A stretch of DNA of 52,553 nucleotides. Origin: Triparma columacea. Its lineage: Eukaryota; Sar; Bolidophyceae; Parmales; Triparmaceae. A model generated the notes under the pieces. It did no database searches. It was not told the origin of the DNA and was given only the letters and a program-made list of their open reading frames with translations. The stretch lies in NCBI GenBank assembly GCA_030267965.1, contig BRYA01000382.1:1-52553 (forward strand), read 5' to 3'. Both the position numbers and the translations under genes were made by a program. Shown in pieces: positions 1 to 12,059 of this stretch (position 1 is its first letter; every line of letters begins with the position of its first letter).

Positions 1-900
1 GAACATAACACCCGACCTTACGTTCCGCGTACCCCTAACTAAATAACTTAACTTTACATAACCCTAACCCTATTCTTACACACACTTTACTCACACACAC
101 CCTATCTTTACACACACCATTCCATCTTATACCCTCCTCTCTTCTACTCTCACTTTCTAATTTCTCTCTCTTCTCCACAACCACACTCACACTTTTATTC
201 ATCCTCATTCACATCTACTTCATTTACACACATCATACCACCTTATACCCTTCTCCCTTCTACTCTCACTATTTAACTACTCTCTTTTCTCCACAACCAC
301 ACTCACACTCCTTTTATTCATCCCCATACACATCTACTTCACTTACAATCATCATTCCACCTTATACCCTCCTCCCTTCTACTCTCACTATTTAACTTCT
401 CTTTCTCCTCTCCACAACTACACTCACCCTCCTTTAATTCAACTTCATGCACATCTTCTCCACATACACACATCATTTACCTTATACCCCTTTCTTCCAC
501 TCTCCCCCCTTAACTCCTCTCTCTTCTCCACAACCACACTCACTCTCAATTTATTCAACCCCATACACATAAAATTTACTTCCATTATACTCACAAACCA
601 CTATAACACTTCCACAACTCTCCAAAACTCAATACACATCTACACAACACATCCTCAATACTCACAAACCACTATAATATCCCCGCAATACATCTACTAC
701 ACTTCCACAATACTCACAAATCATTATTACACCTCCCACAATACATCTACTATACTTGCACAATACTTTAAAACTACTATAATTTTCCCACAATACCTAT
801 CATACATATAAACACTTTCAAAATAGTCACAATAATACCAAATCAAATCATTTTATACTACAAATGTTGCTGCCCTTTTAGTTACCCCCCATCCTCCTCT
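1..900. repeat. G-depleted subtelomere-like repeat region
   Basis: From about position 60 to 860 the + strand contains almost no G (isolated ones near 449, 682 and 757), an extreme strand asymmetry. Two adjacent CCCTAA-type hexamers sit at about 60-72. A block with a period of 116-120 bases repeats about four times: the CTTATACC landmark recurs at about 126, 242, 361 and 481, each followed by TTCTACTCTCAC- and CCACAAC-like tracts. A second, looser series with spacing 50-70 (CTCACAAA-CA-TAT-like landmark) runs from about 590 to 800. I see no gene. A degenerate left-end subtelomere, C-rich strand read 5' to 3', is an inference; no long telomeric array is present. Confidence 0.6.
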
Positions 901-936
901 TCTATTTCTTATCCTACACACTCCCCACCGTCTGCA

Positions 937-3900
937 TCACCCCCCTGCAAACGGCATGATCTTACTGCCCCCTCTCTTTTCCTCTTCCTTCATTTTACTG
1001 TTCATTGTTGCAAGTTTCGAAACTGTCTTTGCTATCCTCTCCTTAACAATCTCTTTCTCTGAAAGTTTATTTCCAAGCCTATCTACTTCAAATAAGCAAT
1101 GCATCATGCCTCCACTCACACAAAGAAGTTCCACATTGCCTAGAAGCTTCCACCCTTTCTTCTGTTCATATCTCTGAACAACTTCCTCATAATTCATTGC
1201 CTCGTCTACATCCCTATCTTCAACCTCAATCAAAATCTTGTCTAGATAATCCCTATCTTCATAGTACTTCTCACAAAAATCTTCAAAGAGTTCTATTTCT
1301 TCTCTTTCTTTTACCCTCAAAGTTCCCCTCTGGTAGTGCTTCTTAACGTATGACCACACGATTCTCTGTTTCTGGAACGGAGTAGATTCTTTAGTATACT
1401 TCTTATATTCTCCTTGCATCCTCAACAAAAGCTTCTCAAACTCCAGATACACCCTGTCTGTTTTCTCATCTATGTCCTTCTCCTCATAGTTGATCTTTCT
1501 CAGCTTTTCGTTCAAAGCCAATATTATTTGACTGAGCAAGAAAGGCAGGGACTTCACAAGATTGTCTTTTGTCTCTTTGTCATCAGCTGCTTCAATGAGG
1601 GCTCCCAGATCATCCCACTCTTTCTCAAGAGAGTGAACAGACACCCCAATGATCTTCTTTGTGCTTCCCCTTGTATCTGCAGTTTCTCTCTCAACGAAAA
1701 CCATTCCATTGCCGCCAGTAAGAGTGAATTTTCTTCCTGCATCCTTGAGGTCGGCAGTCCTCTGGATCTCTTCAGAGTAAGCATACGCAAAGGCAACAGC
1801 AAAGAGGGTATTTGTTGTTGTAAAGATCACTCCAATGATATTCATCAGCTTCAGGTTCATGTTAATAGCCCCAACAAAAGCTAACACTGAACCTAGAGTC
1901 GCAGCTGTAGCACCAAGACATTCAGAGAGAAAGAAGAGATTGACTTCCCCGTACTTCTTCAGTAGTGAGCAGGGGAAGAAGAAGAGAGGCCTGAGTTTCA
2001 CAAGGGTAATGAGGAAACACAAGTTGATGGCAATGTGTGCAGAACACTGCAAAAGAGGATCTTTTAGAAAAGACCCACTAGCAATCAGGAGCCCCCTTCT
2101 CATCAGGTGCACAGCCTCAAACCAAGGGGTTTCAGCATTGTACCACTTGAAGAGCGATGAGATGGGTGCATTAGCATCCAGTGCATTCATCTTCTGAAGC
2201 TGGCTGATTCTCAAGTAAATCCAAACAGGCAACCCAACTCCAACAAATGCAGAGATCAAAGCTCCATGCAGTCTCATGATCAACAAAGTTGTTGAATCAC
2301 ATGAAATACGTGGGTCTGCCACCAGAACCGATTGTCCCTCTTCACTTTCAGCACAATCTAGTATTTCAGAGCAAATCTTAAGAACTGGAGAATACCACAG
2401 AGTAACTAGGAAAGAAAGGGTGGTAAAAAGCTTGATCTTGTTTGGCGAATTCTTTGGTTGGAGTCTTGCAGCCAAAGTTAGTGCCCCAAACACAAAGAGA
2501 GGAACGTAAATGTAGGTGTAGAAGGTTGAGTCAAATCCCCAGCTTGTACCGCTGGCAGAGGCAAGACACTGGGAGTCAGCAATTGGCATCTGAAAGGGTA
2601 GTGTGAGGATGACAAAGTTTGGCCAAGAAATATCTATCATGGTTGTTAGTTCTGCAATCTGGAAGAAGGTAGACAGCACTTTGACACGAAGCATTTTAGT
2701 TCGTGACATGGAGATGTGCTTGACATATAAGCCAAGAGTGAGGAGTGAGACGAGACAGAAGCCTAGAACCAAGAAACTGAAGAAGTTGTTACACTCCTTG
2801 CAATCTCCATTGTCCTTGTATTCTCCTTCTTTGCAAACTGTGCCGTGAAAACAGTTGATACGGCTCTCAGAAAGTAATCCATCCGGGCATTCTGTGCAAG
2901 AAGTGGCTCCCTCTGCAACCTGAGGGGCACTAGTCTCTTTACAAGGAATGCAGAAGGTTTGGTCAGTAGCCCCTCCTATACCTGAATAAGTTCTCAGGGG
3001 ACAAGCATTGCAGCTACTCTCACTTACTTCACCTCGGTTGGAGTTGAACCTCCCTGCTGTACAGTTTGTACAGCTTGATGCACCTGCCATTTGGTTGAAA
3101 GTACCGCTTGGGCAGATGACGCAAGGTTCTCTGAATAGGTCTCCACCTAAGAATATTCTCGTTGCACCTGCTTCTTTGCTGAACTTTCCCGGCTGGCAAG
3201 CTTGGCAAGCAGTACTGCTATTTGCTGCCTCCAAGATGCCAAACTTTCCGGCATCACAAGCTTTGCACACGGTGTTATTTGTTGCTCCCATTCTAGTGCT
3301 GAATTTCCCAGCAACACACGCTTGGCATTTAATCGCTCCATTTGTAGAGACATATTTCCCTGCTTCACAAGGTAGACAAGCATTTCCACTTGTTGCTCCA
3401 GCAGAGGAGCTAGCCTTTCCAGCAAAGCATGGTTTGCAATAGGCTGCACTTGTTGCTGCAATGTTTGAGCTGTATTTTCCAGCGCCACACTTTGCACAAG
3501 AAGCAGAAGCGGCATTTGAGTAGGTTCCAGCCCCACAGTCTGTGCAGGCATCCTGGCGTGACGCTCCTGGATTAGGGTTGAACTTTCCAGAGGCGCAAGA
3601 CTTGCACTCTGTGGAACCGTGACTCTCCGAGTACTTGCCTGCTTCACAATCAAAACAGGTCTCCTCGCTCACGGCTGCAATCCGAGAACTGTACTTTCCT
3701 GGGTAGCAAGTATTGCATGAAGTGGCACTTAGAGATGCAGAGTACTTTCCAGCAGGGCAGTCATCACAGGCTGTTGCTCCTTCCGATGAGATGAACTTTC
3801 CCCTCTCACAGGAAGTGCAAGTCTTATCTCCTTCAGAACTGTAACTACCTTGGGGACACAACTCGCAGGAGGAGCTTGAGTCTCCAAGTGTTGGGTTGTG

Positions 3901-5794
3901 GGAACCAGCATCACAGAGGGCAAAGCAACTGTAGGAGAAGGGGGACCCTCCAACATTGTATATGTCCAAGGGAGACCCTTCCACTGGTACATTGGAAGAG
4001 TAGGGAGAGGGGCACGTATTGTGGATGGTGATGGTTCCATAATGGTAGTTAAAAATATCATCACCACTTCCTGAGTCTGCTGTGTTTCCAATGAAGGTTG
4101 AACCGTGGACATTCACAGTAGTTCCAATACCACTAACTTCAATTGCTCCACCTCCAAAACTACTACCTGTAGCTCTATTGTTGGAGAAGACTAAGAGCTC
4201 CAAGTCAACTGTGGCACCACTGTAAATGTAAACCCCTCCACCAGAACTAGCATATCCCTTGTCGAAGGTGAGAGCTCGGAGTACAAGTGTAGCACTCCCA
4301 GTTCCATCCACCAACATCACTCTTCTTTCATTCTCTCCATCCAACACACAGCTTGCATTGTCCTCCACACACTTTACCTCTCCATTCAAGTCATATGTGT
4401 ACAGCATCCTAGCACTATCTGCACAAGTCCCCCCTGAGCATTTATACGGCCCAACAGCTAGAATTGCAGTGTCACCATTCGCCATGATGGAGTTGCCAGT
4501 GTTAAGACTGACGTGTACATAATTACTGACTGTGTTGAACAGCCCGTCTATATCAACCACATTATGTGCTGTGAACTGACAATTATTACCATAAAACCCA
4601 GTGTTGCAAGAAGAGCAGGTGCAGGAGCCAGTAGTCCCGCCAATGTCCCCCCCATTGATGCAGTAGAAGTTACCGTCAGACCCATCGTCAGTAGAGGTTG
4701 ATGTGGCTAGACAAGGATCAGGAGCGCAATCATCAGGAGGTGATCCACTATAGCCTGTAGAGCAGGTAGCACAGTTTGGACCACCGAGGCCAGTGATGCA
4801 GGTGCAGGTGCAAGATGAGCCGTAAACACTCCACGAACCTCCAACATCTCCCCCATTAATGCAGTAGAAGTTTCCATCCGACCCATCATCAGATGGTGAG
4901 GTGGTGGCAACACAGGGATTGATACTAATACAATCTGTGAAGGAGTATTTACTGCCCTCAACGGTCCCAGCAGTGTCCAAAACGGAACCTGAGAAAGGAG
5001 AGAGGTAGGAATAGGAATAGAAATTGGTGCAGTGGTAACGTAAAGCGAGTGAGTTGTGGGGTTAGGAATGGTTCTACAGACTACACAATCCTCATTCTCG
5101 TCTTACCTTGGATTGGAGTGTTGGAGGAGTAGGGAGAAGGGCACCAATTGTGGATGGTGATGGTTCCGGCATACCTGTAAATATCATCACCATTTCCTGA
5201 GTCTGCTGTGTTTCCATTGAAGCTTGTCCCGTAGATATTGACAGTAGTTCCACTATGCTCAACATAAATTGCTCCACCTCCATAATAACTATCTGTAGCT
5301 CTATTGTTGGAGAAGATACAGAGCTTCAAGTCCACTATGGCACCACTGTAAATGTTAACCCCTCCACCAACGATAGAATCCCCCTTGTCGAAGGTGAGAG
5401 CTCGAAGAATAAGTGTACCACTCCCAGTTCCATCTACATACATCACTCTTCTTTCATTCTCTCCATCTAACACACAGCTTGCGTTGTCCTCCACACACTT
5501 TACCTCTCCATTCAAGTCTTCTGTCCACAGCATGATATAACTACCTGCACAAGTCCCCTCTGAGCATTTATACGACCCAACAGCTAGAGTCGTAGTGTCA
5601 CCATTTGCCATGATGGAGTTGCCAGTGTTGGTAGTGTACTCATTTTCATTACTGACCGTGTTGAACAGCCCGTTCATATTGACCACGTTCACCCCGCTCA
5701 CTCCTGCTATGAGCAAGAAAAGGAAGAAAGCTAGGTTGAATCCCCTAATTTTTGCTCTCCCTTTGAGAGGAGAGCCCACTTTTGGAGTTCTCAT
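937..5794 (-). CDS. Large multi-pass membrane protein: duplicated beta-helix, EGF-like and ephrin-receptor-like Cys repeats
   Basis: Two exons: 5794-5107 and 4988-937, about 1,579 residues. The donor (AAG|GTAAGA) and the acceptor (CTTTCTCAG) share phase 1. The join gives an IQG-SVLD junction resembling VEG-SPLD after the second beta-helix, which supports the splice. Order: signal peptide (hydrophobic FFLFLLIAGVSG near residue 25); beta-helix 1 (about 40-230); two EGF-like Cys modules (about 250-370); beta-helix 2 (about 370-590); about 14 Cys repeats of the CxxCxxGKYS type as in ephrin-A/B receptor-like GCC2/GCC3 domains (about 600-950); roughly eight membrane segments (about 955-1360); a charged cytosolic tail with coiled-coil tendency. 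Related stramenopile proteins resemble TRP/polycystin-like channels, so surface sensing or adhesion is an inference. The start at 5794 was chosen for its signal peptide. An in-frame ATG at 6097 would add 101 residues including another hydrophobic segment. Confidence 0.8.
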
Positions 5795-6387
5795 TCTGCT
5801 CCTCTGTTCTCCTCTTCTTCCCCACCTACCCTGCACTTTCTCCGCCTTGAAGACCTTCGCCGCAATCCCCAACAAAATCGCAGCGAAAAGAGTGTGCAGA
5901 GTGAGACAGAGGCAAATCGTCTCCACCCCTGAATTCCCCAGACCCTTGCTAGAACTGACCGCGCGCCTTGAATCGACGTTGAATACCACGTCCTTTGCCC
6001 CTGAGAGAAGGTATACCAAGCAACTCAGCAAAGTCTCGCTCCTCTGGCAGCATGTTCCCAAAATGGAGGTCGGAGAGGTGATTTTTCCCCATTTCAACAG
6101 ACTGTTCTTGTCTGCCCCTTCATCACTCGTCTCTGCCTTGTCCTTTTCGACTCCCCTAAAGCTAGTTCTGGCGCTCGCGTCGAAGGCGCAGCTAGAACCG
6201 TAAATGTGTGCCTCACCAGAGGAGCTGCTCCTTCCCGATAAGACTGGCGTCTCATCATCTTTACCACATACAGAGCCTGGGCTGCTGCTGCTGGTTGGGA
6301 GGGAGAGCGAGGCAACTACAATTGGGGCGTTAGAATCTATAGTTTCTTTGCATCGCTGTGCCGACCTTCCTTCCCTCTCACACCGCC

Positions 6388-8943
6388 CTATCTCTTACCT
6401 TCTGACCCTCCTTCGCAACGCCTGTCACGCTCGTGTGTCGACTCGCTTTTCAGAAGCTCATATCCCCTCTCCTTGTTAATGCTAAGGGGCTTAGGACTGA
6501 CACTTGTCGTCGATGGGGCCGTAGAAGCCTTGACAGTCCAACAACTTTGTCGGTCGGTCGGCATTTTCCCCTGCCCTAAGCTTATCTCGTCGTTGTAAAG
6601 TATTCTCTCCATGTCGGAAAGCCCTTCCTTTTCGTCGTCGTGGAGGTACGTTGAGGTATATTGGGAAGAGCACGTCGGCAGCATCGTTCTCGAAGGGGCA
6701 ATCACAGAACTTCTGAGTGAGGCGTTCACGTTCATCCCCTCGCGTCCGGTTGCTCGTGTACCCCTCGTTCCCAACGCCTGAGCGGAAGTGCCAAGAAGGC
6801 AAAGGACGATGAATAGCCTCGACAGGGTCGCCACGCCGCTAGAAAAGCGTGGAATCCTAAGTCCGCGGGTATCTCGAATGGCAACTCTTTTTAGGGCGCC
6901 CTTCAAAGAGCTCTCACCCTGGATAGTAAACGCCCCCAGCCTATGTGTACCCGCGTTGACTTCATTGGGGCCAGTGCCGGCGCTTTGGTGGCGAGGAGGA
7001 GGTTGAGGAAAGTCGGTCTTGACTCTAAAGTCAAGATAATATTCCTCGCGCACTTTGCAGAGGCAAGTGTTGACGGGAGTGGTCTCGTCATCTACGGTGG
7101 GGGGGGGAGCTGCTTTAGGGAGAGGGAGTGCCGAGAGGGGTGAGGGCGTTCGAAGGCGGGTGAGGAGATGAACATGGACGAGGACCTTGACGACAAATGT
7201 GAAGGCACAATCCCCTCCTCCTCCCTCCCCTGTCCTCACCTTCCTCCTCAAGCCCCTCGCCTACGATGCGCTCCGCCTTGTCCTTGTCAGCGTCGTCGAC
7301 GCCAGTCTGCTGCATGTCGGAGCTTCCATCCTCTCCTGACCCTCGTCGGTGTGCTCTACGGGGGGGTTGATCGAGAATGGCTTGGCAAGGAGGAACTGAG
7401 GCGTCCATGTTGACGACCTTAGCAGTGAGCTCGACGTTACCGAGGACGCCCTCCCTCCTCTCCTCGAAGTCGCCTGAGTCTCTGTTGAGTGGATTGTCGT
7501 TCTTGATTTGAAGGTCGAGAAGGTGTTTGCGGAGGCAAGCTTCGCTTGGGACAGCCTTATCGACGACGGGGGGGCTGAAGACTGTGGGTGGTTGGAGGGG
7601 GGTGAAAGGGGGCAGGGGGGGGGAGCAAAGGGGGTTAGATTATGGAGTTAAAGGCATGGACAAAAGGGACGGGGGGGTACAAAGGTCTGCTCCCCGCGTC
7701 CCCCCCCCCTTCTCCTCCCTCTCCTCTCCTCACCTTCCTCCTCAGCCTCCTTGCCTACGATAAGCTTTGCCTTGCCCACATCAACGTCGTCGACGTAAGT
7801 CTGCTCCACACCGAAGCTTCTATCTTCTCCTAACCCTCCTCGGTGTGCTCTATGTGGGGGTCGACCGAAATTCGCTTGACGAGGAGGAGCTGAGGCGTAC
7901 ATATTGACCTTGCCATTTCCAACCTCGTTGGCGGTAACGGGTGCCAAGTCGGCGCCTGTCATCGAGGGGGGCATAACAGCCTCGACAGTCGGGCCAATCT
8001 CTCCCTTCGACAGACCCCCGGACAGCTTATCCATCCGCCTGTCGTTGGGGTTCGTCCGCTCGCCTCCCCAGAGCTCCTCCCTCCCTTCCTTGTTGAGGTC
8101 AAGGTGGGCGGACTCGGTGCTTGTCATCGAGGGGGCCGTAATAGCCTCGACAGTCGGGCCAATCTCTCCCTTTGACAGACCCCCGGACAGCTTATCCATA
8201 CGCCCGTCGTTGGGGTTCGTCTTCTCGCCTCCCAAGAGCTCCTCCCTCCTTTCCTTATTGACGTCAAGGTGGGCGGACTCGGCGCCTGTCATTGAGGTGG
8301 GCGTAATGGCCTCGAAAGTCAGGCTAACCTCTCCCTTCGACAGACCACTGGACAGCTTATCCATAGGCCCGTCTTTGGGGTTTGTCTGCTTGCCTCCCAA
8401 GAGCTCCTCTCTCCCTTCCTTGTTGAGGTCAAGGGGGGCCGAATCTCCCTTGGGCTCACGCTTGCTTTCCTCGTTGACATCAGGCTGATTGGAACGGGCG
8501 CTTGTCGTCGACAGGGGCGTAATGGCCTCTACAGGCAGGCGACACTTCCCACTTGAAGACTGTCTTTTCTTCAACCCTATGCAACGTCCGCCGTCGCCAT
8601 GTACTCTATCCAGATCGAGAAGTTCGATCATCACGAATCCGTAGAGGCTCGCTGGAGTATATTGGGATGCGCACTTCAATAGCTCCTCAGGAGCCTCGAT
8701 GACCTTGTTTGACGCCTCGGTGGAATCTCCATTACGTCCGTACCCAGCAGCCTCGTCGAGATAAATTCGATGACGAGGCACCATCGGGGGGTTCCCATCT
8801 CGGTTGACGTGGCCTTCAAAGCCGTCCCGACGAGCTTTGAGGTCTTCGACGGAAGCAACTGCTGTTGGATGTCCTTGGGCTTGCTTGGCATGCGGTCCTG
8901 GAAGAGAACGATTACGAGATGCGACGGTCGAGGCCATGTTCAT
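6388..8943 (-). CDS. Hypothetical modular repeat protein
   Basis: Not a family I recognise. Three-exon model: 8943-7734, 7581-7240, 7109-6388, 757 residues, both introns in phase 1 with GTGAGG donors. Exon 1 holds a module ending in CASQYT, then repeats of 55 residues (landmarks EAITP, NKEGREELLGG, MDKLSGGLSKGE), then a VNMYASAPPRQ...EEE module. Exon 2 repeats that last module (VNMDASVPPCQ...EEE) after a PPVVDKAV segment. Exon 3 starts with a related PPTVDDE segment, has a hydrophobic stretch (RLFIVLCLLGTSAQALG) and ends with a second CASQYT-like module (CSSQYT). These duplications, on one strand and sharing exon phase, are the main argument that it is coding. The second half of exon 3 could instead begin a separate tandem copy. 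Exact ends are uncertain. Confidence 0.5.
7940..8440 (-). repeat. 165-bp in-frame tandem repeat, about three copies
   Basis: The landmark CAGACC..-..GGACAGCTTATCCAT recurs at 8011, 8176 and 8341, an exact spacing of 165 bases (55 codons). It lies inside exon 1 of the hypothetical gene on the minus strand, so the repeat keeps frame. A fourth, more degenerate copy lies upstream in the protein (around 8450-8530). Confidence 0.85.
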
Positions 8944-10005
8944 CGTCGTACTGCTTTTTATTCTCTTGATGCCTTCTTGTTACTGTAATGTCCTAGACAA
9001 GAACATAGAGAGGAAGGGGCGAAGGGCCAGGGGGGAGGGTTGGGTCAGTATTCGCTAATTATCTTCGTATTTGCATTGTGAAGGCAGGTAGTTCCTTCCC
9101 CCGTCGATGGCAGGTAGTTGGTATCGAAAAATGCACCCCAAAGGTCCTAACATCCAACTATGATAGCCATATCCTTCGGGGCCTTCTTTTCCCTCTCTCC
9201 TTGCTCATCACAGCCGCCTTGTGAATAACGTGAGCTCATTTTGCCCTGTCTACGGGTGTTAATAACCCCAAAGCTAACCGATCGATGATGCGTACCGTCT
9301 TCACTTCAGATTTCAATAATTATTAAGTCTAAAAGTTCGGGGTAAGAAACCCATGAATTCCTATTTTTCAACCCTCCAATAATTAATTCCCCTCCCCGTT
9401 TGTCCCCCCCTCTCCCTCCCCTCTCTTGCATCTTATCTCCCTCCCTCACCCCCCCTTGTCACCTCCTCTTTCCCTCCCTCCCTCCCTCCTCTTACCCTCC
9501 CTTTCTCCTTTTCCCTTTCCCCACCTCTTCATGTTCTCCTCCTACCACTCGCTATCGCTGTGATAAAACCTTCTCCCCCGTAACCGGGTCGTTCCTTTTC
9601 AAAACCACGCTCTTCTTTTGTACGTGACCATGGGAGGGGGGCTGAGCGAGAATCAGGGAGTGGTCCACCTCTCAATGTTCTCCTCCTACCACTCGCTATC
9701 GCTGCCAGTTTTGTTCGTCCCGATCCTGCTGATAACAACCTTCTCCCCCGTAACCGGGTCGTTCCTCTTCCACACAACGCTCTTCTCCTGCGCCGCGAAC
9801 TTCAAAGGTACCCGACGGGAGAGGGACCATGGGAGGGGCTGAGCGATCAGGGAGTGGGCGTGGAACGCGTGGGTGTCGGCGGATAGAGAACTCGCCGTGC
9901 CGGGGGAGATACCGTGCTGTGGAAGGTGGGAGGGTGGTGAGAATCAAAGAGTGATATATGCTGGCTTTGAATTTCATCTCAATCGTGTACTCTCTCTCCT
10001 ACACA
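8944..10005. other. Intergenic region with an imperfect direct duplication
   Basis: No convincing gene. A C/T-rich block covers about 9390-9530. Two direct copies begin at 9531 and 9675 with ATGTTCTCCTCCTACCACTC; both continue to TTCTCCCCCGTAACCGGGTC (about 9571 and 9741), CCATGGGAGGGG (about 9629 and 9828) and a CAGGGAGTGG tail. The second copy has two extra segments (about 9705-9735 and 9793-9820). A + strand frame in copy 2 reads as a short hydrophobic peptide but is broken in copy 1, so this may be a decayed, duplicated gene fragment. Confidence 0.55.
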
Positions 10006-11565
10006 TTAGTTACTCATCACAACACACTTCCCCCCTTTCCTTACCTTTTTCATAAGTCTCTCTTCAATCGTCTTGATATCCCCTTCACCTAGTCTCCCCT
10101 TAAAAGCTCCAACCTCAGCGATCGCTCCTCTACCTTCCCCGTTGTCTAGTTGCATCCCCGCCCCCCCATCACAAAGGCTCATATTAAAGAAGTGATCACT
10201 CCCGATAGTCATCCCCCCCAACATCCCTTCCCCCACGCTAACCCCATCCCCCCCAGTACCCTCAACCTGACCGTCGACTCTGAGGGTGCTTGATTCCCCG
10301 TCGAATACGCATGTATAAACGTGCCATCTCCCAGGTCTAGATTTCCCCTTAACCATATGTTCCTCAGGTGGGTTGCTCGCCACGCTTAGCTCGCTCTCAC
10401 CGGTGCTGCTGCTAGCTGAGGAAGAGTCCTCGGAGTCCGAGTTTGAAGAGGAGGTGAAACGGAGACCGTTTATTGAGGAGGATACGTTGCGGTGGACGGA
10501 GGAGGGACGGAAGGAGGCTGACATTACGACGGGGGACATGTCCATCTGTATTTGTTTAGGACGGAGATAATGGTTAGAGTTAAGTTTAGACACCTTTTTT
10601 TACCTCGTCCTCCTTCTCTCCCCCTCATCCTCCCCCCACTCCCCCTCTGTCTTCCTCACCTGTTCGCTAAGTCTATCATCAGGGTACATATGTCCGATTT
10701 CAAACCTCCCTCTAAGTCCACTAACAAAGCATCCATCTTCACTAGCTATCCCAACCACGAATACCGTAACAGGCTGGGGGACGGGACCGCAAAGGAACTC
10801 GGAGGTACGCATACGGACGGCGGAGGATGAATCCCAGTTTAGGAACTGGACGCAGGGGAGGGATGGGACAGCGTTGGTGTTAAGGAGGACTTGGGGCTGA
10901 GGAGGGGGGGGAGGGGAGGTGGGGGGTTGGGGGGGGGGGCGTAGTTGGAGTGAGTGATTTACACGAAACTGAGAACTTATTTTGCAACAACATCGCAACA
11001 CCCTGTCCTCACTACCAAATCGATTTACCCCCCCTCTCATTCTCACCTGATCAGCTTTACTCATAACATGCGCCCTCTTACTCCCCACAACCATCCCATC
11101 CTCCCCCTCCCCCAATTTCTCCCTAACCCTATTTCTAAACCTCTCATCAAACCCCATAATCTCCATAACCTCATCAACCCCATCCCAACCCCGCCAACCT
11201 GTACATAAAGTAATGAGATCTTTCCCACCTCTCTTACCACCACGACGTACGCTTACTGAACGGGCTTCTATACCACGTTCATCGAACCAGCATAAACACT
11301 TTGTAAGTTTAGGGTTCAGCCGGTAGGTCGGGGAACCATGGGGGCTGGAGGTGGTGGGGAGTACGAATGCTGAGAGAACACAGTCGGACCACTCTTGGGA
11401 TACCTTTGATAGTGTTGCAAGCTCTGTGTAACTTACGGGATTTAGGTTTGCATCGGAGGTTGAGGTTGAGGGTGTGGGAGCTTGGACAGTGAGTTCAGGA
11501 GGAGCGGGGGGGAGTGGTGATTCTGATGGTAGGAAGAAGTTAAGTACGGATGGTGATAATGACAT
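10006..11565 (-). CDS. F-box-like protein with concanavalin A/LamG-like domain
   Basis: Two exons, 11565-10660 and 10545-10006, phase 0 (donor CAG|GTGAGG, acceptor AATACAG), 481 residues. The N-terminus has LNFFLPSE followed by a YTELATLSKVSQEW segment that resembles an F-box helix. After a Pro-rich linker (translation of a C-run near 10930) comes a probable concanavalin A-like jelly-roll: FLNWDSSSAVRMRTSEF, TVFVVGIASEDG, then in exon 2 GRWHVYTCVFDGESSTLRVD, the usual strand pattern with a bound-ligand loop, and an AEVGAFKGRLGEGDIKTIEE ending typical of such lectin folds. An F-box would link it to SCF ubiquitin ligases, with the jelly-roll as substrate or glycan reader; that role is inferred. 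The F-box call is the weaker one. The protein ends just before the duplicated non-coding block. Confidence 0.65.
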
Positions 11566-12059
11566 TATATTTTTGTTTCTATTTACGTTGGATGAGAGTG
11601 AGGTGGGGGAGAAGAGAGAAGAGATTAGAGAATGAGGAAAGAGAGAGGAAAAGAGAAATGGACAGCACGTCGGTAGATTGATATTTTAGCTACTTGGAAG
11701 CGTTTGGAGCTATTTTGGAGCAATTTGTGGGTATATAGTGAATATGTGTGTGTATAGATGTGTGTATGTATATATACGTTGGTATGGTAAAAAGTGGATT
11801 TATTTCTAAATTTATTCACACGCATCCTGACTTCACTCATGTTCCACACTTAATTTACATACAAAGGAATAGGAACCTTTCAGTGTACGGTGAATACTTA
11901 GGCGAAATCGTAGGCGAAAACTTGGGCGAAAACATAGCAAGAACGAATCAAAATTCCATATCAACAACGTGTCAATGTCCCTTCCTATCAATGTCAATTC
12001 CCTCCAACATCGTCTCCTTCCTCCCTCCTCCCTCCTCCCTCCTCCCCCCTCCCCAAATT
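11566..12059. other. Intergenic region with small repeats
   Basis: Holds a TG/TA-rich microsatellite tract (about 11743-11780) and three close copies of an AGGCGAAA-like motif (about 11899-11935). C/T-rich runs lie at 12000-12060. It is the upstream region of the 11565 start on the minus strand and the downstream flank of the GLG1-like gene. No gene seen. Confidence 0.5.

Noticed and set aside
58..72. Telomere array
   Set aside because: Only two adjacent CCCTAA-type hexamers; not an array, reported only as subtelomere-like context.
7904..8488. Plus-strand frame of 194 codons in the 165-bp repeat
   Set aside because: The repeat keeps frame on both strands because 165 is a multiple of three; the minus strand has the matching exon modules and splice phases.
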